Below are positions 44,024-53,867 of a stretch of DNA of 64,000 bases, in pieces. Both the position numbers and the translations under genes were made by a program. The notes beneath the pieces were generated by a model. It did not search any database, was not told where the DNA came from, and worked only from the letters and a program-made list of their open reading frames with translations. The stretch covers positions 3,537,665 to 3,601,664 of the forward strand of contig JAHWDD010000003.1 in assembly GCA_023897205.1 (NCBI GenBank), written 5' to 3'. Origin of the DNA: Exophiala sp. HKRS030. Its lineage: Eukaryota; Ascomycota; Eurotiomycetes; Chaetothyriales; Herpotrichiellaceae. Position 1 is the stretch's first letter; each line of letters starts with the position of its first letter.

Positions 44024-44268
44024 TGAACCTCCAGATTATCGACCGATTGTTATTATTGTTTCCTCGATAGCTTTTTGGAATAGACGAAAAGGATGATGTG
44101 GTTGCGAGAAGAAAGATTGTATGTCATCAGGTCGGAAATGTCGGGCAGCGATACGAAACCTAGCTGAAAATCGTTCTAACACGAAAGTTGCCTTGCACTG
44201 CCACTTCGTGAAAAGGCAACCAAAAGCATGTCCGCATTGAACTTGCATTAGCCACTGCCAAGCGAAAC
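44024..44268. promoter_or_regulatory. Short shared promoter region between divergent genes
   Basis: A 245-bp gap between the start codons of the zinc-finger gene and the DUF6594 gene. Inferred from orientation only. Confidence 0.4.
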
Positions 44269-45383
44269 ATGCAAGACCTAATATATGCCTACCGCAGCCT
44301 GATCATTACCGATGTGAAGCCCATAACACAAACCGAGACCATGGAAGGTTATGCAAAAATCTCACGTTTTATGGGCGATCATCCCGAGTCCGCCATGGTG
44401 CTTCGCTTTAGCGACATCAATATACAAAACATCCTTTATTTACAAGCAGAAATATATGGACTACTAGAAGATCTTCGGCTAATTGAGAAGCACAACCGTC
44501 ATTCATCGATAGAGGACATCAAGCACTTTCCCCTGGATTGGTATGCACTGGCAAAGACATTGGATGACGACGGTAAGACAAATAAGCAATGGGAGAAGGT
44601 GCAACAATTGAGACCATTATTGAAGGAGTATAGTAAGTCACAGTGCAGGTGCTTTAGTGGGTAGTCAGTTTGTTCGCACTTAATGGTTGCTGAGACGCTT
44701 CTCCTGATAGATGAAGCGGTCCTGCAGTATCATCAGATTTCAGAGCTGGCAAGGCCTCGCACGCGCGACTTGGGAGCGCTGCAGGACTGGCTCCGTCGTC
44801 CGACTCTAGGCGGTGTCTACCTCACAGGTCGAGATAGAAACATATGGGCAGACGGCACAGACCTTATGTTGCTTGCGAAACAAACATCTTCGAACCGTTT
44901 TACGAGATGGATTAGCGACTGTTTGGCCCCGAAGTACTATCAAGCTATGACCATGATAAGGGATCGCTTTGCAGTATGTGATTGGATGAGGCACAAAAGC
45001 CCGGCGAAATCCCTTGACTGATTTCCCACAGAGAAAGAAGACAGCCGTCACAACCGCGCAACAAGAACCAGGTATTGCCGAGTACTCTGATGCCGGTATT
45101 GCCACCATAACCCACATGGTTGGAGCTGTACTTGCTTCTCTATTACCGATCCTCGCCATCGTTGTGCTGCACTTGGTAGAACGAACCGGTGTGCGTTTAG
45201 GTCTCGTCACAGTGTTCAGCGCCATCTTCTCCACTGTACTGTGGTTCTTGAATGATGGAAGGTTGGTCGAAGTCTTCTCGGCTACGTCTGCGTAAGATAA
45301 TTAGGTGGTCCTTCTACTAATGAGTACTGACGAAGCACAGGTTTGCGGCCGTTCAGGTTGTCTTCATTGGTACCAATGGCTAG
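44269..45383 (+). CDS. DUF6594-family membrane protein
   Basis: Four exons (44269-44632, 44711-44973, 45032-45291, 45341-45383) give 309 residues. The segment GYAKISRFMGDHPESAMVLR followed by INIQNILYLQAEIYGLLEDL is the N-terminal signature of DUF6594 proteins, which are frequent in filamentous ascomycetes. A cytosolic helical region follows (LARPRTRDLGALQDWL). Exon 3 has two hydrophobic helices (VGAVLASLLPILAIVVLHLV and LGLVTVFSAIFSTVLWFL), and exon 4 adds a third (FAAVQVVFIG). This matches the family's three C-terminal transmembrane segments. Function unknown. Either ATG 44269 or ATG 44341 could be used; the shorter form has 285 residues and starts right at the conserved region. Junctions are clean and in frame. 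Confidence 0.88.
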
Positions 45384-45848
45384 TATCAGAGCTCCGCGAA
45401 ATGGGGCTTCTTCTTCTTTCTAACCGAGCAGCTCCGAAGAGATATCTCGGAACGAAGAAGTCATGTGTTTTGGCTCCGAAAATATTGGCCCTTGTTACCG
45501 TGTCTATAATCATCAGGGTGCAGGACTGATGATCGTCGTGAAATGAATGATCGTAAATTGGCGAGACAAGTACTGTCGAGTGAGCCAACCAGGCTCATGT
45601 CATCGCCCACGAAATGAAAACAGTCATCGTGGGTTCACATGCCAGACAAGTCATATCAAGGCAACGTACTTGCATATCCTCTCGATCGATGACTGCAGCA
45701 ACAAAAGTCAGAGATTGATGATCACATTATACTTCATATCTTAGTCTTACATTCAAGATGTTGACTCATGGCCCGGCGCATATTATTTAAAGCCTTTTCT
45801 TGAGGGGAGAAATGGACTACAGCTTCCTCATATCCGTGAACTGTCCAT
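45384..45848. other. Intergenic, no gene recognised
   Basis: About 465 bp with short ORFs only. Promoter of the next gene by position. Confidence 0.3.
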
Positions 45849-47141
45849 ATGATTGGCCTCACACGAATGTGTAATTGCTACAATAGTCTGGTGTAACGTG
45901 CAATCACAGTACTACCAATTCTAACCTGACCGAACACAGATTGGCACCGGAGCTCAGAGGCCTAAGCAAAGAAGCTAACACTAGATTACTGAACGGTTAT
46001 TGGCGAAAGATGGTAAGTGGAGGAAATCCTCAAGTACGGGGTTCAGGAGGGAAGAAACCAAGGATACCTGAAGGCGCTGTCTATACAAACATGGTTGGCC
46101 AAGGACGCAAGTCAAGGATACCTGAAGGCGCTGTCTATACAAACATGGTTGGTCAAGGACGCAAGTCAAGGATACCTGAAGGTGCAGCCTATACCAATAT
46201 AGATGGTCTAGGACTCCTGTTTCCCAGCGTTGAGGGTGACGACGACGACGAAGAAAACCAAGACCCTCGGATTCGCGGTAAAGGCAAGAATAAAGCGAAG
46301 ATTGCAGCTAATTACTCACCACCAGCCCCAGTGCTAGACCCCGAGCGGTACAAGGGACATTTCGTGGATGAAACGCTTGATGAGATCGACGTCAGGCTCT
46401 TTGGCCCTCTTTCAAAGAGCACACTTCCTGGTTGGAATGCCGATGTATATCTTGAAGATCGCACCAATCCCAACGGAGCTACAGACGAAGCCTACAAGAT
46501 CTGCATGTCTCCCGGCCGCGGCTGTATCGTGCGAATTGATTTTCTGGAAAAAGCATGGCGGCAATTCGGAGGCCAGGCAAAGGTCGACGTATTTGCCGAC
46601 AAAAGCGTCTCTCGAAGAGGCCAAGCGGACCGGGTTGGAAGTGCTTTTTCGGGTGTGCGGCGAGAACTACGACCCGTCATCATCGAAAAATCCACAATCC
46701 ACAGATCGCAACTTTACGTGTTTTGGAGAGTCGTATGTTCCATTTCGCATGCCCATCTTCGCACCGGACGGCGGGGAGTTTTATCTCCCCGTCAAGCTGA
46801 AGTGTCTGGTCGTCAATGATGACTATCCCCTGTTTCCTTGGGGAAAGCCAGGCGATAGGGAGGTGGGGATGTGGATTGGCCATGAGGTTTCCGAGGATAG
46901 GGTATATACAGATATGCCTAGTCTTTGGACCGCAGATGGAAGTGATTTTGCTGTGTCATCCCGAACCGGACCTCAAGGGCGAAATCGCTTTGGGACTCTC
47001 CCAGTGGATCTTCTAGGAAGTTGGCTTGTGCGATGTAATAATTGGTACGACGAGCAAGGGAATTTCATCGCTGAAGGTAAGACTCTGGATATCAAGTTGT
47101 CAGAGGACGAGGGATTGCTTACCAATCCAGACTGGTGGTGA
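45849..47141 (+). CDS. GCIV/CLV/MWIG family protein, member 2, with 18-residue tandem repeats
   Basis: The frame from 45940 lacks an ATG; a first exon 45849-45868 (MIGLTR) with an intron 45869-45939 (donor GTGTAA, CTAAC branch, CAG acceptor) supplies one. About 400 residues follow. An N-terminal block repeats RIPEGAVYTNMVGQGRKS almost perfectly (two copies plus a diverged third). After an acidic linker (EGDDDDEENQDP) come the family motifs: IDVRLFGPLSKSTLP, GRGCIVRIDFL (at about 46516-46548), KCLVVNDD (46799-46822), VGMWIGHE (46866-46889) and SWLVRCNNWYD. One extra base is needed near the A4 run 46601-46604 to join the frames, between VDVFADK and ASLEEAKRTGLEVLFRV; exon lengths show exactly one surplus base. 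No signal peptide or membrane segment. Function unknown. Confidence 0.68.
46063..46190 (+). repeat. 54-nt coding tandem repeat
   Basis: Two nearly identical 54-nt units (a GGC/GGT difference is the only change I see between their cores) and a third, more diverged partial unit. They encode the 18-residue RIPEGAVYTNMVGQGRKS block. Confidence 0.85.
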
Positions 47142-47317
47142 GGATTCTCACTATTGCGGGAAGTCTCTGCTACATTCAGTTCTGGGAATGAATGTAATAC
47201 CGCGAAGCTTGTTATTGCATGTATGGCTTGGGTCATAAAAGCACTGTCATTAGCGGTGTTTCCATGTTGATAGACAGCACTAGTCATAAATTTGCCAAGT
47301 CAAACCGTGCCACAATC

Positions 47318-48466
47318 TCATTTCTGGTCCGCCGCTAAATGCTTCAAATATTGCGCCACAAGCTCTTTCAACGTCTCGTTGAACGATACGAACTCCCACC
47401 CAAACTCTTTCTCCGTGTCCCGAGTGTCCAGTCTCCAGATCCTCGCCTTCAGACTTGCTCCTAATTTCAATGTTCTGTTCGCCACGGCTTCTGGAAAGAA
47501 TTTCCTAACATGGTTCTGGGCATCCTCCCAATCGAAGCCATCCGGTGCGTCGGAACTCAAGATATAGTCTCTGTTCCCTGGCACACTGGGCTTCAAGGCA
47601 TCGATATGCGCCTTAGCTACATCATCAACGTGCACTGTAGCCCCCGCCAACTGTGGGATATTGGCGTCCAGGAGCGGATTAAGTACGAGAGAGTTCCCGG
47701 CCGCCACCAACTCGGCAGCATTTGTAGCCAGTTCATTGGGCCCGAATACTACTGTTGGCAGCAAGTTGACGAACTCAAATTCTGGCTTCTTATCGTCCAT
47801 GAAATTTCTTGTGGCAATGCGGGATAGGGTCTTGGATGCGAAGTATGCTTCCATTGACGAGCCGTAGGGACCGGCAATGTTGGAGTTGATATCAGCGGCG
47901 GTATATATTGTGAGGTCTGGAGCCGTAGGCGCGGGACCGAACATCCAGGCGAAGGAGACTAGGGTTACGGAGGAGGAGGTGATGACGATACGCCTGATTG
48001 AGGGAGTGCGGTGCGCCGCGTTGAGGACGGAGAGGGTCATTTTCAAAGCTGGGTCGATAATGTCCCGGTCATAGTTGTCCGACTAATAGGATTAGCTATG
48101 TGACAATCAGGCACGGAGGTGGCCATACCTCGTTGGCAAGAGGGGAGGCGATATGGAGAATCCCCGTGACACCAGCGAGGTAAGGATCGAAGGAGTGGGT
48201 GTCCGAGAGATCGGGAATAACAACCCACTGTAGGCTGTCTATGTGGCTTGCCACTCGAGCGTGGGCCTGGAGTTTTGTGGCCTGTTCAGCCTTGCGGACG
48301 ACCGCACGTACTAAGAACCCTGCTTCAAGAGCTAGAATCAGAGTCTTGAATCCGATATAGCCGGAAACGCCCGTGATCTATAACGTGTAAGTAATTAGCG
48401 TTGTTGAAAAAGGCTGTGGGTCCTGTGGAGCCTGTGGTTCCTCACCAAAATGAGGTCTCCTGCCAT
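47318..48466 (-). CDS. NAD(P)-dependent epimerase/dihydroflavonol-reductase-like oxidoreductase
   Basis: Three exons (48446-48466, 48129-48377, 47318-48082), all phase 0, give 344 residues. An extended short-chain dehydrogenase: the Rossmann motif ITGVSGYIGFKT is created by the first splice (residues ~8-19), a basic NADPH-contact RAVVRKAEQ follows, and the catalytic Ser/Tyr/Lys set is RIVITSSS, YGSSMEAYFASK (YxxxK). LLPTVVFGPN and VHVDDVAKAHIDAL are typical of fungal DFR/GRE2-like carbonyl reductases. The substrate is unknown; relatives reduce methylglyoxal-type aldehydes and ketones. It is cytosolic, with no targeting signal. It is divergent from a zinc-finger regulator gene starting 640 bp away, which could control it. 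Confidence 0.93.
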
Positions 48467-49104
48467 TATATTCGAGATGCTGAGAAGAGAACTTGAAGGG
48501 AGGAGCTTGGAGTGTTAGGATCTCAGATATGGTGAAAATGAGGTGGATGATGGATGAGAGGAAAAGGAGAAGCGTGAATTGCAGCATTGCCATCTTATAC
48601 ACGTGCGAAGGCATTTCAAGACGACAAGAATCTCCGGAAATGAACAAAAACGATGCAATATCAACTCCCCACTGCGGTAGATGTTGCGGTACTTTGAAAT
48701 TGTGGCAGCGGAAAATATTGTACAGCCCGGAAAATCGACAAACGCTAAGCCATTCGGGATGATCGGAGATAGGGAAATACAACGCGACGAAGTCCTTGCC
48801 CTCCATGGCACGTCGAAGACTCTGACATTCTTCATGATCCAATCGAGCATTTAATAGATCTCTCGCGGCGATGGGAGTCAACTTGAAAGATTGGTGATCG
48901 TCGTAAGAGGAGAAGGCGGAGTGACGTCGAGGCTGAGGCTAAGGCTGAGGTTGAGGTTGTGGAGTTCCCATCTGTTAAACTCTAAACAGCCTAACTAGAA
49001 ACGGCTAGCGCCTACTTGGCTTTTGCCTCAATATCAACTTCTCTCCGCCCAAACTATTCCTGCTCTCAGCTTCACCGTGAATTTCAAGGTCACAGAAGAC
49101 GTCC
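48467..49104. promoter_or_regulatory. Divergent promoter region between reductase and regulator genes
   Basis: 638 bp between the start codons. An antisense ORF of 167 codons (48378-48881) overlaps it but has no recognisable content. A GAGGCTAAGGCTGAGG-like short repeat lies near 48930-48955. Confidence 0.4.
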
Positions 49105-50809
49105 ATGAATATAGAGCCTGGGGCGGGTGGGAAAGCCTCTTGCCGACACCTCGACAGTGAGGTAGGGCCGTTCCCCTGCAAGATCTGCTCCAAAACATTC
49201 ACAAAACGTATGGTTCGATTCCTTTCGCTCTTACGCACAATCCTATGAGCCATTTGCTCAACTGTCGTGCTAGGAACCTCGAGGAATCGACACGTACTGT
49301 ACTGTAGGAAGAAGAGGGCAGAAGGTCTCCCGGTCTTGAGGAAATCATGCGCAGCCTGTCGCAAAGCCAAAGCAAGATGCGACTCGGAACTCCCACGTTG
49401 TAGTCGGTGCGATGATAGGGAAATTACCTGTGTTTATGAATTGACTAGGAAGAGTGCCGCTTCAGCCCAAAAGCCTGCATTTGCTCTGCCTGATGAGCCA
49501 AGTTCAGATGGTACATTGCATGCTGATATCCTGGAACCGGGCAATCAAAACGATATCCCTAGGACTTCGGATGCGGAAAACGGCAATGACGCTCAGATCA
49601 GCTTATATATAGATGCTCCTAGTCTTTGGCTTGATCCTGTGCAGGAACTAACGCGTCAGAACGATCTCGCTCTCTGGGAACCAGATGCTGGATTGGTGGA
49701 AGACTTGGAAGTTTCTGACGTGGGTGCTAATATTTCGTCCAACAGTTATTCAATAAATGGATCCCCAATACACTGGTTCATCCCTGGCCCAACGCTAAGC
49801 TTAACCCTCGACGCGACATTCTCAACTCCACCCGACTGCATGTTCCATACACCCTATCTAGTCCTTCGACCCATGGACCGCCATATGTCCCCTCCTCAGC
49901 CAGAAGTCCATTTATTCACGCATGTCCCTCAACGGGCTCACAAATCGGCAGATCCTTCCTTTTTCAGAACTTGAAATCTTACGCCACGGCCCTTGCGACA
50001 AACTCCCTGCCGCCCTTCATCCATGGTACGTCGCTTCCATTCCCAGACCCAAGCTTGGGTCAAACTCCAACTTGCACAACCCCACCTCTCCTACCGGCAC
50101 TAGAGATTTGCAAATCGATCGTCTCACTCTACACCACCAAGACATCTGCAACAAGCTCTTTTGTCTGGCGCACTATAACCATGGAAAAGGACCGCTTTAT
50201 GAACGAATACTTGAACGGAGACGAGTGGACTGTGCTGTCGATGCTTCAGGCAGTCACGCTGTATATCCTTCTCAGGATCTTTGATGAGGACTCGTTCTCC
50301 ACTGAATTCGACCGCGAGCTCACTAGAGCCATGACGGTGAGGGTTTGATATCCTCCATTTCTTGACGAGCTAACGATTCGTCCTGCTAGGAAATTGCGAT
50401 CCATGCTGAACAGTCCAGATTAGTCTGCAGTGCCGAGATCGAAGGCCGCCGTCCGGAATGGAAAGAGTGGGTGTTGGTGGAGTCAAAACGAAGAACCGTG
50501 ATAGTGCTCTTCATACTACACCTTATGTTCGACATCAAACCTGAACAACGGGCCATGTCTAAAGTAGGGCTCTCTGTTCTACCGCTTCCGGCCCATAAGC
50601 AACTCTGGGACGCGGCGACGGAAGGTGAATGGATAGAAAAGTATGACGAGATGCTGAAGGCAAGAGATGGGAGGTGTTTTTTGAGGTATGCGGATCTAAT
50701 GACGCTGGCGAGGGGACATGGAGGGGATAAGATGAATGACCTGAATTCATGGATGGTGAGCGGCGATGCACTCGGGATTCTTGTTTTAATGGCTGCGAAT
50801 TCTCTATAA
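49105..50809 (+). CDS. C2H2 plus Zn(II)2Cys6 transcription factor, one frame break
   Basis: Three exons (49105-49207, 49274-50336, 50390-50809). Splicing of intron 1 joins CKICSKTFTKR to TSRNRHVLYC, completing a C-x2-C-x12-H-x3-C finger at residues ~30-50; it is followed at once by a zinc binuclear cluster (SCAACRKAKARC, then CSRC and ITC). This two-finger arrangement marks a large family of fungal regulators. The C-terminal regulatory region includes LFQNLKSYATALATNSLPPF, FVWRTITMEKDRFMNE and LLRIFDEDSFSTEFDRELTR, matching the family's helical domain, and ends with LFILHLMFDIKPEQRAMSK. One base is missing between about 49780 and 49910, where the first frame ends and the conserved frame begins; the exact site is unclear because both frames are open. 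Targets unknown; the divergent reductase is a candidate. Confidence 0.82.
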
Positions 50810-51542
50810 TTGCCTTTCTTCAATAAACATGAATCCATATCTCCGTAAACCACGCCTATGAACTCCTTCCTGGATCGAATTAAATTTCTGTCTGTAGTGG
50901 AGTATCTAATTTCCGCTGGAGCCTGAGCCTCCAGAAAGTCGGACTACAATGCGATTTTCTGTATTATCAAATGGCTACGGTTGAATAGCCTTGAAAGTGA
51001 ATCGGTTAAAAGACGAGCATGGGAGTGGAAAAGCACACGGCTTTGTCTGTTACCTGCAAGCTTAACTGCACTAGCTTGTCCTTACATGACTTGGATTCAA
51101 AGCCGGCCGCAGACTGGGGCCTGCACGTACTAAGTAGCATCATGACTACTCAAAACCAGGGTCTTTGCCATATTCAATGGAAGTCCCCAAGAAGAACATG
51201 AACATAGAGGATACTCTGCTGGCCGTGCCCAAGATTATCTGTTATGGAAATACGGCTGATATCACCAAAGCTCTGATCGGATACTCGCGGGTCCTATTGA
51301 TGGAATTGTGAGCAATTGTTGGCATGCCGAAGTGAGGTCAAATGCAGGTAATGCACGTAAAGCGGTGGAACTTGAGTAAGACATTGATGAAAGATTTTTC
51401 AAGCTAATGAACGCTGTTGTTTTTGCCATAGTTGCTAGACTCGCACTATTGTAGCATAGTTCGATGAGTTTGTACCATGTTGAACAAACACTCATCATGT
51501 ACATGAGATTTATGTTCGATAATCCATAATCAGATCCCGCTC
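50810..51542. other. Intergenic between convergent regulator genes
   Basis: About 730 bp with no recognisable gene. It holds two 3' ends. Confidence 0.35.
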
Positions 51543-53366
51543 CTACGGTGCTGATCTCCCAGAAAGAAACAGAGGTATATCGTCCCAATCCCAGTCACAC
51601 AGAATCTGCCCAAAGCAATAACCACGCTGGGCAAGTCCATCAAACACCGAACGACACCACGACTCCATTCTTTGTTCCTGCGCAGTTGAGAAAACATGTA
51701 TCGCGGTCCGTAAGGGGAACAAGGTGTTCAGCAGTCCACGGATATGCATCTCTGCTGAGAGGAGGAACCTCTCTTCAGAGAGGAGAAACTCCATTGACTG
51801 AGCAATGAGCGTCGCAATATCCAAAGCTTGTCTCCGAATGGCGATTTTGTTGGATATGAATACAATGGAGGGGTATGACAAGGGAGAGGCAGAATCAACA
51901 TCGTCTGAATTTGAAAAGGGAGGCATCATTCGCAGGATATGATCATAGAGCAAGAGGAGCGCTGTCCAGTAGAAGAGATGCATTCGCGCGACTTCGAAGC
52001 TTCGAAAATGTAAGAATGTCGGAAATACGTATTCAAGTTCTGCGGGGACTGGACTGAGCCAAGAGAGGGAGGAGGGTTGCTCAATGTAGAATGGCTCAGA
52101 GATTCTTGTTTCGGTCTCTTGATACCAATTTTTAAGGTGTAGGTGGAGTTCCCACCCCTGGTGCAGAAGCTTCGATCTGTTTGCAGCAGATATGTCCGAC
52201 TGGGAGATTCTGTGGACATGCTCCACCTCATCGATGAAGATCGGAATCTGCGCCAGTATGTCTAGCATATAGTGAAAATCTGTCTTGGGTTGTGTGATCC
52301 ATGGCCTGTTCAGCCAGTCTGGCTGGCTGCAGAATGTCGGCTTGCGTAAAGCCAAAGCGTGGATGATCTAGAAAGGGAATTTTAATGAGCTGTCGCTCGC
52401 ACGCCAATTTCAGGTCGTTGGAGAAAGAAAATTCGAAGACACTTACAGCAGAGGATCGGAAGCCCAAGAACAGATGATGACCTAACCCGGCAACGTGCAG
52501 ATCTGGACCTCGGAGTTGGAAAAGCCTTGAAATACCTTCGATATGGCTTGCCCAACCGCAAATATTACCTCCCGAGGGCTCTATCACCTATGAGTTTCAC
52601 GTCAGACTCGTCACATGTATAGTATATTTGGGTGACAAACCTCGAAAATGGTTAGAGTCATGCAACTCGCCAGGTTTTGCTCTTCCAGGGCGAGACTGTC
52701 ACTGGTGAGGATGCTCTGGAGATCTTTCAGAACCTTGCCATATTTTGCCACCCCTTCTGCTTGGAGTCGCTTGTCACCCCGATATCGTCCCAGGCGAACC
52801 ATACTGAGTGCGGTCAAGGCAAGGTCCAACAAGGAATGCTTCTGTCGCAATGGGCTAATGGCTTGCAACCATGAGCCTGGGGCCTCGTCGTTGCTTTTCC
52901 CCTGAACTTCTTTTGGAAAGTCGTTATCCAGCACATCGGGTAAGTCCCAGGAATTTGATGCGGCATTACTCAGAGTCTGAGACTTTCGCTCTTTGCACTG
53001 CACCATGTCGCGACTCTCATGATCCTGGCGAGCTGTGGTGCATGTCCGATCATAGAGCATAGACGAGAGCTCCGTAAATGAAGTTAGAGGCTGGCTCCGT
53101 GCCAGCAAAGTGTCCCGGTCTAGAGCACTGAGATGCTTGAACTGACGAACTCGTTCGTAACCTTCACAGAAACGGCCACCCTTCCTGCATCGAGCGCAGG
53201 TCGGTCTTTCTCCTTCACACTAAATGCTGTTAGTCTCACTTTCACCTTCCCATGATGCCGAGGGTGGGAATAGGACTTGCACGAAAGAATAATGTATTGG
53301 ACATACCCGAACCTTCCTTTTCTTGCAGGTCTTGCAAGCGATGGACTTTCCCGCAACACCCACCAT
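51543..53366 (-). CDS. Zn(II)2Cys6 transcription factor
   Basis: Four exons (53307-53366, 52641-53219, 52447-52587, 51543-52367), all phase 0, give 534 residues. Intron 1 falls inside the zinc cluster: exon 1 ends CKTCKKRKVR and exon 2 starts CEGERPTCARCRKGGRFC, so splicing restores C-x2-C-x6-C-x6-C-x2-C-x6-C at residues ~11-38, a common intron position in this class. The regulatory part is the fungal-specific domain of the sterol-regulator/Pdr-like kind: LLDLALTALSMVRLGRYRGD, GWASHIEGISRLFQLRGPDL, FLGFRSSA and IIHALALRKPTFC. The last exon ends ILCDWDWDDIPLFLSGRS. Nuclear regulator with unknown targets. It faces the zinc-finger regulator gene at 49.1-50.8 kb tail to tail. Confidence 0.92.
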
Positions 53367-53867
53367 GACTCAGGTATAGCAGGCACGGCTCGACCTCTTG
53401 AAGAAAACTTCGCGCGAGGTTGTCAGGCTGACTTCTCGGAATTATAAAACAATAAAATACCTAGTGTGAGCACCGGCTTGCTGCGGTTGAGGGATGACGA
53501 CGTCCTGGGAGTGCCAAGTTTCCCGACCAGGCGCCCCGCCAAGCAAAGACTGGTGGAGGTAGGGATCGTTTCGGCTCGCCAGTGCTGGTCAGGGACAGTC
53601 CACATCCAAAGTATCTTCGCTGCACCGTTCACGAAAATACCTACCTCCACCATCGTACCACCTCTGAGGAACACAAACGCCCGGTACTAGACCTATATAA
53701 AAATCCTACACCCCCAAATTGTGCTTGTTTAGATCCCCTTTTTCTTTTTCGGAAGCCTCTCTCGAATATTCATATCCAGTGTTTTGCAATGTATTTCCGG
53801 CATGGCTCATCAAACCAGAATAATCCCGTTTTGCAAAAATCTTCCCTCACTCGATACTAACTGCCCT
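53367..53867. other. Intergenic, no gene recognised
   Basis: About 500 bp between the regulator's start and the 3' end of the Ytp1-like gene. Nothing recognisable besides promoter sequence by position. Confidence 0.3.

Noticed and set aside
45981..46202. Repeat array that could be mistaken for a CRISPR array
   Set aside because: Direct 54-nt repeats without unique spacers, coding, in a eukaryotic genome.
48378..48881. Minus-strand ORF of 167 codons upstream of the reductase
   Set aside because: It overlaps the reductase first exon and promoter, has no recognisable content and an unlikely composition; the spliced reductase explains the locus.
49205..49225. GGTTCGATTCC, resembling a tRNA T-arm
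   Set aside because: The flanks do not pair into an acceptor or T stem, and the segment is inside an intron of the regulator gene.
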